From assembly GCF_039978735.1 (NCBI RefSeq), contig NZ_JBDWAS010000048.1, positions 4,571 to 68,570 on the forward strand: a stretch of DNA of 64,000 nucleotides, read 5' to 3'. Made by a program: the position numbers and the translations under genes. This document shows positions 17,502-29,593 of the stretch, piece after piece (positions within the stretch are counted from its first letter, which is position 1; every line of letters begins with the position of its first letter). This stretch comes from Maricaulis sp039978735. Lineage in GTDB: Bacteria > Pseudomonadota > Alphaproteobacteria > Caulobacterales > Maricaulaceae. The notes beneath the pieces were generated by a model. That model saw only the letters and a program-made list of their open reading frames with translations, was not told where the DNA came from and did no database searches.

Positions 17502-18602
17502 GTGGCAGAAGGCGAAGACGACAGCCAGAAAACAGAAGAGCCGACACAGCGGCGTCTCGATGATGCCCGCGAGAAGGGCGATGTTGCCAAATCCCAGGAA
17601 ATCCCGGGCTGGTTCGTGCTGGCTTCCGGCCTGGCCCTGATCAGTTTTGCTTTCCCGCCGATGGCTCGCGCGCTCGCCTCGGACATGCAGGTCTTCTTCG
17701 CCGAGCCGCACAATTTTGACGTCGACCCGAATGCCGTGATGCGGATGATGCGCGATACGGCCTGGCATGTGACAGGCATTGTCGGCCTGCCGATCGCGCT
17801 TCTGGCGGTCGCCGGTTTCGCCGGTCACTACGTCCAGCAGGGCATGCTGTTCACCACCGAGAAGATCCAGCCCAAGCTGGACAAGCTGAACCCGATCGAG
17901 GGCTTCAAACGCAATTTCGGTCCCCAGGGCATCGCCAACTTCCTCAAGGGGATCGGCAAGATGGCCTTGGTCGCGGCGGCGGCCTTCGTTGTCCTCTATC
18001 CCAAGCGCGAAATGCTGGCCGGCCTGCCGGCGCTCGATATTGCTTCAGTGCTGGCCATCGTTCGCCAGTCCGCCATTGAGCTGATGCTGGCCGCGCTGAT
18101 CGTCTACGCGATAATCGCGGGGCTGGACTACATGTTCCAGCGGCAGAGCTTCATCAAGCGCAACCGCATGTCCAAGCGCGAGATCAAGGACGAGCTGAAA
18201 CAATCCGAGGGCGACCCCATGGTGCGCGCCAAGCTGCGTCAGATCCGCCAGGAACGCTCGCAGCGCCGCATGATGGCCCAGGTGCCGGACGCGACGGTGA
18301 TCGTCACCAACCCGACCCACTATGCCATCGCGCTGAAATACGAACAGGGCGTGACCCCGGCACCGATCTGTGTCGCCAAGGGCGTCGATGCCGTGGCCCT
18401 GCGTATCCGCGAACTGGCCACCGAGCACTCCATCCCCATCGTCGAGGATCCGCCGCTGGCACGCGCGCTGCACGCGACAGCCGATCTCGATACGGAAATC
18501 CCCACCGAGCACTTCCAGGCGGTCGCCAAGGTGATCGGTTATGTTCTCTCGCTCGCACAGGGACGCCGCGCACGCTATCGTCCGAGCGAGTCGACCGACT
18601 AG
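17502..18602 (+). CDS. flhB: Flagellar export switch protein FlhB
   Basis: FlhB controls the export switch from rod/hook to filament substrates by self-cleavage. The 366-residue protein starts at GTG with GGGAGG before it. It has the N-terminal KTEEPTQRRLDDAREKGDVAKSQEI signature (in parts), four transmembrane helices, and the cytoplasmic cleavage site NPTH at residues 270-273 inside VIVTNPTHYAIALKY. The site is intact, so autoproteolysis should occur. It lies 36 bases upstream of cckA in the same direction. Confidence 0.97.
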   Translation: MAEGEDDSQKTEEPTQRRLDDAREKGDVAKSQEIPGWFVLASGLALISFAFPPMARALASDMQVFFAEPHNFDVDPNAVMRMMRDTAWHVTGIVGLPIALLAVAGFAGHYVQQGMLFTTEKIQPKLDKLNPIEGFKRNFGPQGIANFLKGIGKMALVAAAAFVVLYPKREMLAGLPALDIASVLAIVRQSAIELMLAALIVYAIIAGLDYMFQRQSFIKRNRMSKREIKDELKQSEGDPMVRAKLRQIRQERSQRRMMAQVPDATVIVTNPTHYAIALKYEQGVTPAPICVAKGVDAVALRIRELATEHSIPIVEDPPLARALHATADLDTEIPTEHFQAVAKVIGYVLSLAQGRRARYRPSESTD

Positions 18603-18638
18603 GCTTACGCCTTCCACCGATCCGTGCCGGAGCATCCC

Positions 18639-21185
18639 ATGGCCGAGACGTCCGCCCCTGATCCGAAATCCCGCAAGCCGCTGTGGTCGCGGCCGATCGG
18701 CCGGGTGGCCTTCTGGGTCTGCGGCGCCATTGCCGTGGTCGCTTTCGGGGCCGCCGTCGTCGCTGCGGGCGAGGATGGCTGGCAGGGCTTTGTCTATCTG
18801 TCCGGCCTGGCCGCCGTCGGTTTCCTGGTGCTCTACGCCATTGCCGCCGGCGAGACCGCGGGCCGCAATCTGCGCCGCAAGATCGAGAAGAATCGTGCGC
18901 CCACGCCCGCGGCGCTGGCTTTCCGGGCTATCGAGACCTTTCCCGAGCCCGTTCTGATTTCTGACCGGCGTGGAGCGCCGCGCTGGGGTAATGCGGCCTA
19001 TCACGCGCTCGCCCGCAAGGCGGGTGGTTTCGGCCAGAGCTTCGGCCTGCCGACCATTGACCGCCTGTGGGCCGGGGCTGGCGGTGGCGATGGCACGGTC
19101 TACCGGTTGGCCCGCGCGGCGGCCCGCGGCGAAGGCGCCTGCGAGGTGATGCCGCCGCTCGATCTGGGCGAGGGCGATATCCGCCGCTTCCACCTGGAAG
19201 CCTCGCCCCAGGCCGATGGCCTGATCCTCTGGCGTCTCGTCGGCGCCGGTGAGCGCAGCGGCGAATCCGGCGCGGAACCGGTGTCCGCTGATTGGAGCTT
19301 GCATGCGCCGGTGGCGCTGTTCTCCCTGCGCGCAAATGGCGAGATCGTCGGTGGCAATGCCACTTTCCGCGAATGGCTGGGCCTCACTGAAGGTGCGCCC
19401 TTCCCGTCGCTGCGCGATATCCTCGCCGGCGATGGCGCGCGCAGCGTGCTGTACAGCCGGGGCGGCGAGGGCGCTGCCCGGATCGATGCCCGCCTGAAGG
19501 CGCGCGATGGAATCGAGAGTCCGGTTGCGATCGTTGTCGAATGGCTGCCCGGCGAGGGCGCGCTGGGGCGGGCCGTGATGTACGGCCTGTCGCGGACCGG
19601 TGCGCCTCCGGGTATCGCCCAGTCCATGGCCGAGAGCGGCACGGCGGTGGGGACGGCCATGGAAGACATGTTCGCCACCACGCCGTTCGGGGTGGTGCGC
19701 CTGGACGGTGCCGATCCGGAAACCGCCATCATCGAGGATACCAATCCGGCGCTGATGCAGCTCACCGGCGGCCGCGCCATACCCGGCACGCGTTTCTGCG
19801 ACCTGTTCAACTGGGATGATGGCCGCTCGCCGGTCGATGCTTTCTCGGCCGCCATGGCCGGCAGTGGCGATCCGGCCGAAGCCCGGCTGTTGACGCCGGA
19901 CGGTCAGCTCTATGTCCACCTCGCCTTTGCGCCCGCGCGCGGCGGCAAGCGCGTTGCTTACGTCATCGACGTGACGGCGTGGAAGGAGATGGAGCGGCAG
20001 CTCTCCCAGTCCAACAAGATGCAGGCGGTCGGCCAGCTGGCCGGCGGTGTGGCCCACGACTTCAACAATCTGCTCACCGCCGTCCGTTTGAACACGGACG
20101 AGCTGCTCAATCGCCACCCGGTCGGCGATCCCGACTATTCCGAGTTGCAGGCGATCAACCAGACTGTCGCCCGTGCTGCCGGCCTGGTCCGCAAACTGCT
20201 CGCCTTCTCGCGCAAGCAGACCTTCCGCATGGAGACGCTGGATATCGGCGATCTCCTGTCCGATGTCTCCGTGCTCCTGCGCCAGATCGTCGAGGAGACC
20301 GTACGGCTGGACATCATCCATGGCCGCGACCTGCCAATGATCAAGGCCGACAAGGGCCAGCTGGAAACGGCCATCATCAACCTGGCCGCCAATGCCCGCG
20401 ATGCGATGCGCGAGAATGGCGGCGGCACGCTGACCGTGAAGACCTCTCGCGTCAGCGATGATGTCGTGCGCAATGCCGGCGCCCCCAACCCGCGTGAGGG
20501 CGACTGGCTGTCGATCGCCGTCACCGACGAGGGGCACGGCATGGACAAGGCGACGATGGAGAAGATTTTCGAACCCTTCTTCACCACCAAGGAGGCGGGC
20601 AAGGGAACAGGGCTGGGCCTTGCCACCGTCTATGGCATCGTCAAGCAGTCCGGTGGCTTCCTGTTCGCCGATTCCGAGGTCGGGGTCGGGACGACCTTCA
20701 CCATCTACCTGCCCGGCCATGAACCGACCGAGGAAGAGACGGTCGAGCTGCGCGAGGCCGAAGCCGAGAAGACCGTCGAGAAGGCGCCGGAGGACCTTTC
20801 AGGCCGTGGCCGTATCCTGCTGGTCGAGGACGAGGATGCTGTGCGCGCCATCGCGGCCAAGACACTGGCCAAGCGCGGTTATGACGTGGTGGAAGCCTGT
20901 GACGGTGAAGAGGCCTACGAAATCCTCGAGGATGACGAGGAGGGTTTCGACCTCCTGATCTCCGACGTCGTGATGCCGGGCCTCGACGGTCCCGGTCTTC
21001 TGGAAAAGGCCCGCGACATGCTGGAAGGCACCCGCGTGGTCTTCATCTCCGGCTACGCCGCCGAACAATTCTCCGACACGCTGTCGAAGGAACAGGATGT
21101 GAGCTTCCTGCCCAAGCCCTTCACGCTGACGCAGCTGGCCGAGAAGGTGAAGGAAGAGCTGGGCGAGCAGGCGGGGTCGGTCTAG
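18639..21185 (+). CDS. cckA: Hybrid histidine kinase CckA
   Basis: CckA is the bifunctional kinase/phosphatase that, through ChpT, controls CtrA phosphorylation and hence cell cycle and flagellar transcription in alphaproteobacteria. About 848 residues: two N-terminal transmembrane helices (about 25-70), tandem PAS-like regions, a DHp domain with LAGGVAHDFNNLLTAV (phospho-acceptor His at about 473), a HATPase domain (NLAANARDAM; TGLGLATVYGIVKQSGG) and a receiver domain (LLVEDEDAVRAIAAKTL) with phospho-Asp about 776 in SDVVMPGLDG and the conserved PKPF. The ATG at 18639 has GGAG upstream; a GTG at 18624 is possible. The flhB-cckA order matches Caulobacter as I recall it. Confidence 0.95.
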   Translation: MAETSAPDPKSRKPLWSRPIGRVAFWVCGAIAVVAFGAAVVAAGEDGWQGFVYLSGLAAVGFLVLYAIAAGETAGRNLRRKIEKNRAPTPAALAFRAIETFPEPVLISDRRGAPRWGNAAYHALARKAGGFGQSFGLPTIDRLWAGAGGGDGTVYRLARAAARGEGACEVMPPLDLGEGDIRRFHLEASPQADGLILWRLVGAGERSGESGAEPVSADWSLHAPVALFSLRANGEIVGGNATFREWLGLTEGAPFPSLRDILAGDGARSVLYSRGGEGAARIDARLKARDGIESPVAIVVEWLPGEGALGRAVMYGLSRTGAPPGIAQSMAESGTAVGTAMEDMFATTPFGVVRLDGADPETAIIEDTNPALMQLTGGRAIPGTRFCDLFNWDDGRSPVDAFSAAMAGSGDPAEARLLTPDGQLYVHLAFAPARGGKRVAYVIDVTAWKEMERQLSQSNKMQAVGQLAGGVAHDFNNLLTAVRLNTDELLNRHPVGDPDYSELQAINQTVARAAGLVRKLLAFSRKQTFRMETLDIGDLLSDVSVLLRQIVEETVRLDIIHGRDLPMIKADKGQLETAIINLAANARDAMRENGGGTLTVKTSRVSDDVVRNAGAPNPREGDWLSIAVTDEGHGMDKATMEKIFEPFFTTKEAGKGTGLGLATVYGIVKQSGGFLFADSEVGVGTTFTIYLPGHEPTEEETVELREAEAEKTVEKAPEDLSGRGRILLVEDEDAVRAIAAKTLAKRGYDVVEACDGEEAYEILEDDEEGFDLLISDVVMPGLDGPGLLEKARDMLEGTRVVFISGYAAEQFSDTLSKEQDVSFLPKPFTLTQLAEKVKEELGEQAGSV

Positions 21186-21751
21186 GCCGCCTTCCTCTCC
21201 GTGTGCAGGCGCACCCAGTCGGCGAAGTCGGCCATCAATTCCTTGACGAAATCGCGGCTTTCCTCGTCGACGAGGCGGCCGTCCTCGATCTTGTTGCCGG
21301 CCTTCATGACGAGCACTTCGTCATAAGGCAGCAAGGGCATCGCGTTGTAAAAGACGACCTGGCGCAGGTGCGCCTGGGCACGGGCTGTGCCGAAGGGGCT
21401 GGGCGAGGCGCCGATGATCGCGGCGGGCTTGCCGGTGATCGGGCCCTGGCCGGTCGGACGCGACAACCAGTCGATGGCGTTCTTCAGGACGCCCGGGATC
21501 GAGTAGTTGTATTCCGGTGTCGCGAACAGCACCCCGTCTGCCGGGGCGACCTTCTCGCGCAGCGCGGCGACGCCGTCCGGCCAGCCTTCGGCCTCGGTGT
21601 CCTCGCTGAACGGTTCGATATCGTGCAGGGTGAGCAGGTTCACCGTCACCTTGTCCGGAGCCAGTTCGGCCGCAGCCTGCAGGGCCGCCGTGTTGAAGGA
21701 CCCCTGCCGCAGGCTGCCTGAAATACCGGCAATCGTGATGGGGCGGGTCAT
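21182..21751 (-). CDS. NADPH-dependent FMN reductase (ChrR/YieF-like)
   Basis: A 189-residue flavodoxin-fold reductase that transfers electrons from NAD(P)H to quinones, chromate or azo compounds through FMN. The FMN-phosphate loop GISGSLRQGSFNTAAL is at the N-terminus, and TPEYNYSIPGVLKNAIDWLS, the second family signature, is central. Length is normal. The gene converges on cckA and the two stop codons overlap within a CTAG palindrome at 21182-21185. Physiological substrate unknown. Confidence 0.9.
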   Translation of the reverse strand: MTRPITIAGISGSLRQGSFNTAALQAAAELAPDKVTVNLLTLHDIEPFSEDTEAEGWPDGVAALREKVAPADGVLFATPEYNYSIPGVLKNAIDWLSRPTGQGPITGKPAAIIGASPSPFGTARAQAHLRQVVFYNAMPLLPYDEVLVMKAGNKIEDGRLVDEESRDFVKELMADFADWVRLHTERKAA

Positions 21752-21769
21752 GAAACGCCTCCTTTCGCT

Positions 21770-22033
21770 CTAGTGGTTGCGCAGGGCACCGATCAGCTCT
21801 GACTTGTCCATGTCGGAGCGGCCTTCGATGCCGATCTCCTGCGCGCGGTCGTAAAGCTCCTCCTTGGTCCAGTCCTCGTAGGGCGGCGACTTGCCGCCAG
21901 CCTGCATCGGCCGGTCGCCCGCCGCTTTTGCATTGGCGATACGCGCGGCCTTCTCCTTGCTCATGCCCTCGTCGCGGAGCTTTTCGTAGAGTTCGCCATC
22001 CTTGACCGAGGGGCCGGGATCTCTCTGTGGCAT
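21770..22033 (-). CDS. Small Rho-N/SAP-like protein
   Basis: An 87-residue soluble basic/acidic protein. The N-terminal half (VKDGELYEKLRDEGMSKEKAARIAN) is a short helical unit often found in DUF7218-type plasmid-stabilisation-like proteins. The C-terminal half (YEDWTKEELYDRAQEIGIEGRSDMDKSELIGALR) matches the Rho-termination-factor N-terminal/SAP-like fold, a small nucleic-acid-binding helix-extended-loop-helix. A much longer frame exists upstream but lacks coding character, and GGAAAGG precedes the ATG at 22033. It lies 31 bases downstream of the DUF305 gene. Nucleic-acid binding is inferred from the fold. Confidence 0.75.
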   Translation of the reverse strand: MPQRDPGPSVKDGELYEKLRDEGMSKEKAARIANAKAAGDRPMQAGGKSPPYEDWTKEELYDRAQEIGIEGRSDMDKSELIGALRNH

Positions 22034-22064
22034 GGCGGGACCTTTCCGTTGCGGGTGTTGGGGC

Positions 22065-22598
22065 TCATGACGGCCCGTTGCCGGCCGAGAATTCCGGCAC
22101 CGGACGTTCAGCCGCTTCCGCGGCCGTTTGCGCTTCGCCATTGGCGGCGATGTCCTCGAGCAGCCAGTGCATCTCGTCGATCTCGCGCCGCTGGGCCTCG
22201 ATGATGCCGTCAGCCAGCTCGCGGACGCGGACATCGGATATTCCGGCACGTTCGGAGGTGAGAATGGCGATCGAGTGGTGCGGGATCATGGCCCGCATCC
22301 AGGCTTCGTCGTGGATCGTGGTCTGGCTTCGTGTGAGCCAGAGCGCGGCGAGAAACACCACCACACTACCGGCATAGATAGCCAGATTGATGCGTGAGCT
22401 GCGGTACATGGACAGCATGAAGGACAGCATCACCACGGCCATGGCCGCGCCCATCATGAAGGTCATGAAGAAGCGCGTGCGCGAGAAATGCACGTGGTCG
22501 GCCGTGTAGGTGTTGAGATACTTGATCGCGAACATCGCCACCATCGAGGTGAGGATCATCGCGGCGAACTTCAGATAGCGTTGGGCAGTCGGGGACAT
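22065..22598 (-). CDS. DUF305 membrane protein
   Basis: About 177 residues. Three N-terminal transmembrane helices (FAAMILTSMVAMFAIKYL, TFMMGAAMAVVMLSFMLSMY, AIYAGSVVVFLAALWL) are followed by a DUF305 domain with the characteristic AWMRAMIPHHSIAILTSERA and a helix EAQRREIDEMHWLLEDI. DUF305 proteins are often found with copper or other metal resistance genes, and the His/Met-rich MIPHH suggests metal contact, but no metal gene is nearby. The ATG at 22598 was chosen over an upstream start that adds a low-complexity basic stretch. It is divergent from the DUF5694-like gene. Confidence 0.85.
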   Translation of the reverse strand: MSPTAQRYLKFAAMILTSMVAMFAIKYLNTYTADHVHFSRTRFFMTFMMGAAMAVVMLSFMLSMYRSSRINLAIYAGSVVVFLAALWLTRSQTTIHDEAWMRAMIPHHSIAILTSERAGISDVRVRELADGIIEAQRREIDEMHWLLEDIAANGEAQTAAEAAERPVPEFSAGNGPS

Positions 22599-22714
22599 CG
22601 TGTGAGCTCCGTGCCGGCTTGTGCCCTTGCAACGGGCGCGGGACCGGTGGAGTTCCGTTGCATCCGTTTGCGCGCTCCCGGGCATCTCCTGTTCGAGACG
22701 AGAGGGAGCCACTC

Positions 22715-23566
22715 ATGTTGCGAACAGTCATCACGGCCGCGATCACGCTTGCAGCCGCCGCGTCCACCACGCTTGCCCAGACGCCGCCGCGGCCCGAACC
22801 GGTCGCCGAAGTGCTGATCCTGGGGACGTATCATTTCGCCAATCCGGGGCAGGACCAGTACAATGCGCGCGCCGACGATGTCCTGGCGCCCCGGCGGCAG
22901 CAGGAAATTCTGGATGTGGTCGACCGGCTGGCCGCGTTCCGGCCGACCATCGTCGCTGTTGAAGCCATGCCGGACTCTGCCGTCAATGAACGCTATTCTG
23001 CCTGGCGGGCCGGTGAGGTCGAGCTGACGGCCAATGAGCGTCAGCAATTGGGCTTCCGCCTGGCCGCGCGCTTTGACATACCCGATCTGGCACTGGTCGA
23101 TGCCAACCACCCCTTTATGGCGGAACAGGACCTGGCGCTGGATGTCAGCGAACCGCATTTGGCGGCTCTGAACACGATGCTGGACCGGCTGGGCAACGGC
23201 TTTGTTGCCGAGGAAGAACACCGCCAGACTACGCACAGCATTGGCGAGATGCTGGCCTGGATGAATACCGAAGCCATGCTGGACGCTAATTCGGATATCT
23301 ATCTGGGCTATTTCATCCGGCGCTGGGGCGCGGACGGCAATCCGGGTGGTGCCTATACGGTGGGCAATTGGTACACGCGTAATCTGCTGATTTTTCAGAA
23401 TATCATGAAGGTGGTCGAAGGGCGCGAGGATGAACGCATCCTGTTAATTATCGGCCAAGGGCATGCCCCGATCCTGAGGTATCTGGTGGAAGAGTCGCCC
23501 TGGCTGACACTGGCCGATCCGCTCGATTACCTGCCGGCAGTTCCGGACGCGCCCGCTCCGGAATAG
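22715..23566 (+). CDS. Secreted DUF5694-like protein (TraB/EreA-like fold)
   Basis: About 283 residues with a signal peptide (VITAAITLAAAASTTLAQ). The mature protein begins EVLILGTYHFANPGQD, a GTxHF motif typical of DUF5694/TraB-related proteins, with PTIVAVEAMPDSAVNERY and ILLIIGQGHAPILRYLVEES as further conserved parts (G-x-G-H near the C-terminus). The His and Glu in these motifs suggest a metal-dependent hydrolase fold, which is inference. Start chosen at 22715, with GGGAG upstream; the open frame extends further but without a signal peptide. Confidence 0.75.
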   Translation: MLRTVITAAITLAAAASTTLAQTPPRPEPVAEVLILGTYHFANPGQDQYNARADDVLAPRRQQEILDVVDRLAAFRPTIVAVEAMPDSAVNERYSAWRAGEVELTANERQQLGFRLAARFDIPDLALVDANHPFMAEQDLALDVSEPHLAALNTMLDRLGNGFVAEEEHRQTTHSIGEMLAWMNTEAMLDANSDIYLGYFIRRWGADGNPGGAYTVGNWYTRNLLIFQNIMKVVEGREDERILLIIGQGHAPILRYLVEESPWLTLADPLDYLPAVPDAPAPE

Positions 23567-23572
23567 GGCAAT

Positions 23573-24943
23573 CTAGATCCCCTGGGCGTCCAGCAGGGCG
23601 CGGTATTCCCGCACCTTCTCCACATAGCGCACGGGTTCGTGGCCGCGGGCATAGCCATGGCGCAAAGTCTCGTAATAACGCGGGTCCGAGAGCAGGGGGA
23701 GGGTGCGGGCGAGGCCGTCCCAGGAATTCTTGTCACGGCCGAGCCGCTCGGCGAGGGCCCGCGCATCATACATGTGGCCCATGCCGACATTATAGGCGGC
23801 AAGGGCGAACCAGATCCGGTCCTCGCCCGCCACGCCGTCCGGGACGCGCTCGTAGAGGTCGGCGAGATAGGCGGTACCGCCGGCAATGCTCTGTTCGGGG
23901 TCGTTGCGGTCCTCGATACCCACCCGGCGGGCGGTCGACAGGGTCAGCATCATCAGGCCGCGCACGCCCGTCGCGCTGACCGCATCCGGGTCCCAGTGGG
24001 ATTCCTGATAGGCCTGCGCCGCCAGCAATTCCCAGTCGAAGGGCAGTTCTGCGGCGGCCCGTTCGAAGGCCGGGCGGTATTGCGGCAGACGGCTCTGCAC
24101 GCGGCGTACGAAGCGCGCCACATCGACGTAGTCGAAAGCGCCGAAACGGCCGAACCAGCGTTCGTCCAGATCGGCAAGCAGGCCGGTCTCGTGCGCCGAG
24201 GCGAACCAGTCCGCCAGCGCCTGGTCCAGGCCATCGATACGGCCGGTATGGGCCCAGGCGAGCGGGCGTTCCTCGGTCAGCGTCATGGCGACATCGAGCT
24301 CGGGGTGCCGCCGGCGCGCGAAGTCCGCGAGATGACTGTCGGAGACGGTGCAGTCGAACGTGCCGCGGTCGACGCCTTCCAGAAGCGGCATGGCCGATCC
24401 GGCCGTCCGCGCGCTCCAGCGCACGCCCGGCTGCTGCCGTGCGAGGGTTTCCAGAGTTTCCTCATAGCTCGATCCGGCCAGCACGCGGATCGTGGTGCCC
24501 GGCAAAGCGTCCGGCGTGGTCGGTTCGCGCCCGCCGCGCCGGCAGATCAGCTGCTCGGTGACGGACTTGTAGGCCGGACCGAACGAGACCCGGGTCCGCC
24601 GTGCCGGCGTGATGGTGAGGTTGGCCGCGGCGATATGGCCCTCGCCGGCGTCCAGGCTGTCGAACAGGCTGTCGATGTCGCGCCGGGGTTCGAACCGGGC
24701 GGCGACACCCAGACTGTCCGCGAAAGCCTGCGCCAGCTCGAGCTCGTATCCGGCCGGTGTCCCGTCATTGATCTCGAAACTGGTCGGCCCCTCCAGCGTG
24801 AGGACGACCAGCTCCCCGCGGGCCTGGATGTCGGCCAGAGAAGTGTCGTCCAGACCCTGCCGGTCCGGCGCGCACTGAACGAGAATGAGTCCGGCAAAGA
24901 CGGTCAGCACCGCCTTCGCCGCTGACAGAAACGGACGTCCCAT
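23573..24943 (-). CDS. mltF: Membrane-bound lytic murein transglycosylase F-like protein
   Basis: About 456 residues: a lipoprotein-like signal (VLTVFAGLILVQCA), an SBP_bac_3 solute-binding domain (GELVVLTLEGPTSFEINDGTPAGYELELAQAFA, in parts; about 45-270), and a C-terminal lytic transglycosylase domain with AAQAYQESHWDPDAVSATGVRGLMML carrying the catalytic ES (Glu) and GxxGLMxL motif. This order is diagnostic of MltF, which cleaves peptidoglycan with 1,6-anhydro product formation at the outer membrane. The ATG at 24943 is chosen because it begins the signal; an in-frame ATG at 25015 is open. It is divergent from recA and converges on the DUF5694-like gene. Confidence 0.88.
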   Translation of the reverse strand: MGRPFLSAAKAVLTVFAGLILVQCAPDRQGLDDTSLADIQARGELVVLTLEGPTSFEINDGTPAGYELELAQAFADSLGVAARFEPRRDIDSLFDSLDAGEGHIAAANLTITPARRTRVSFGPAYKSVTEQLICRRGGREPTTPDALPGTTIRVLAGSSYEETLETLARQQPGVRWSARTAGSAMPLLEGVDRGTFDCTVSDSHLADFARRRHPELDVAMTLTEERPLAWAHTGRIDGLDQALADWFASAHETGLLADLDERWFGRFGAFDYVDVARFVRRVQSRLPQYRPAFERAAAELPFDWELLAAQAYQESHWDPDAVSATGVRGLMMLTLSTARRVGIEDRNDPEQSIAGGTAYLADLYERVPDGVAGEDRIWFALAAYNVGMGHMYDARALAERLGRDKNSWDGLARTLPLLSDPRYYETLRHGYARGHEPVRYVEKVREYRALLDAQGI

Positions 24944-25019
24944 GATGCAGAACTGTAGCGTGAATGCGTCATTGTTCAATCCGGATGTACCCGTTTGTTC
25001 CGTTTTGTTAACCATAAAT

Positions 25020-25034
25020 GTTCCACTTGTGTTC
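25020..25034 (+). promoter_or_regulatory. LexA (SOS) box upstream of recA
   Basis: GTTC-CACTTGT-GTTC is an exact alphaproteobacterial LexA box (GTTC-N7-GTTC). It is 71 bases before the chosen recA start. The second GTTC also starts an inverted repeat GTTCCGGGAAC (25031-25041). The box sits 77 bases from the divergent mltF start. Confidence 0.85.
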
Positions 25035-25104
25035 CGGGAACAAAGCTGGTACGCCTGACGTCGGTTGCCCGCACCCCGGGGGCGTGAAATAAGGGATGAA
25101 GGCT

Positions 25105-26181
<1,077 letters not shown>

Positions 26182-26368
26182 TTATCCGGACGAGCGGAAA
26201 CAGCAGGCACCGGCCCGTCAGTGCTGGCACGCGCTGGGCTGGCAGCCTGAAAGGCTGAATTGGCCGGGAAGGCGACGGCGGGAAGGCCGGAGAACGGCAG
26301 GGGTGGGTCGTACGGGCGCAGGACAGGCGCCAGCGACACACCGCTCCGGCAATCGCAGCTTGATTGTG

Positions 26369-26400
26369 AACGGGTGCTTGGCTAGGCCGGGCACCCGTTT
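26369..26400 (+). terminator. Intrinsic terminator downstream of recA
   Basis: Stem AACGGGTGC / GCACCCGTT with a 13-base loop, followed by TTTCTAT. It lies in the 299-base recA-alaS gap, 187 bases after the recA stop. I see no gene in the rest of that gap. Confidence 0.7.
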
Positions 26401-26480
26401 CTATATGATATCCTGAAAAATCGGCGGGTTTGCGATCATCACGGTCTCACCCGCGCCCGCAACACGACGGACCGTAATCC

Positions 26481-29134
<2,654 letters not shown>

Positions 29135-29135
<1 letters not shown>

Positions 29136-29593
29136 TGGCCCGCAAGGCAAAACCATCCGCCTCCCGTGATGTGCAGCTGACCGGCGACAAGGCGCTGGCG
29201 CGGCAGGTCGCGGCGGCGCGGGAGGCCTTCAACGCTGCGCTCGACGCGCGTGACATGCCGGCGATCGCCGAGGTCCTCAGCGAGGAGGCCATGCTGGTGC
29301 CGGGCGACGAAGCCCAGCTGATTACGGGCCGCCAGGCTCAGCTGGATGCCTGGGAAGCGGTCTTCGCCAGCATGCCGGATATCGCCTATGTCCGCGCGCC
29401 GGTCCGCATCGAGATCAGCGAGGACGGATTACTGGCCGCCGAGACCGGCCGCTGGCGGGGCAGCTGGTCGATGGACGGGATGTCCGTGCGCTATTCCGGC
29501 CGCTACTTCGCCAAATGGCGCCATGACGGTACGGCCTGGCGCATCGAGGCGGAAACCTTCGTGACCATGAAACGCGCGGGCGGGGCGGACTAA
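29135..29593 (+). CDS. NTF2-like (DUF4440/SnoaL) protein
   Basis: A 152-residue cytoplasmic protein with the cone-shaped NTF2-like fold: helix AAAREAFNAALDARDMPAIAEVL, then VLVPGDEA, a middle strand region with PVRIEISEDGLLAAETGRWRGSW, and the C-terminal SGRYFAKWRHDGTAWRIEAE, a signature of DUF4440 proteins. Such proteins are small ligand-binding or enzyme folds. It is translationally coupled to alaS (stop and start overlap in TGATG), and its stop overlaps the convergent GDPD stop. Function unknown. Confidence 0.8.

Noticed and set aside
18045..20720. 891-codon minus-strand frame opposite flhB and cckA
   Set aside because: Antisense to two well conserved genes, with Gly/His/Arg-rich composition and no recognisable domain.
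26182..26480. Small coding frame between recA and alaS
   Set aside because: The frame crosses the recA terminator, overlaps the end of recA and has no ribosome site.
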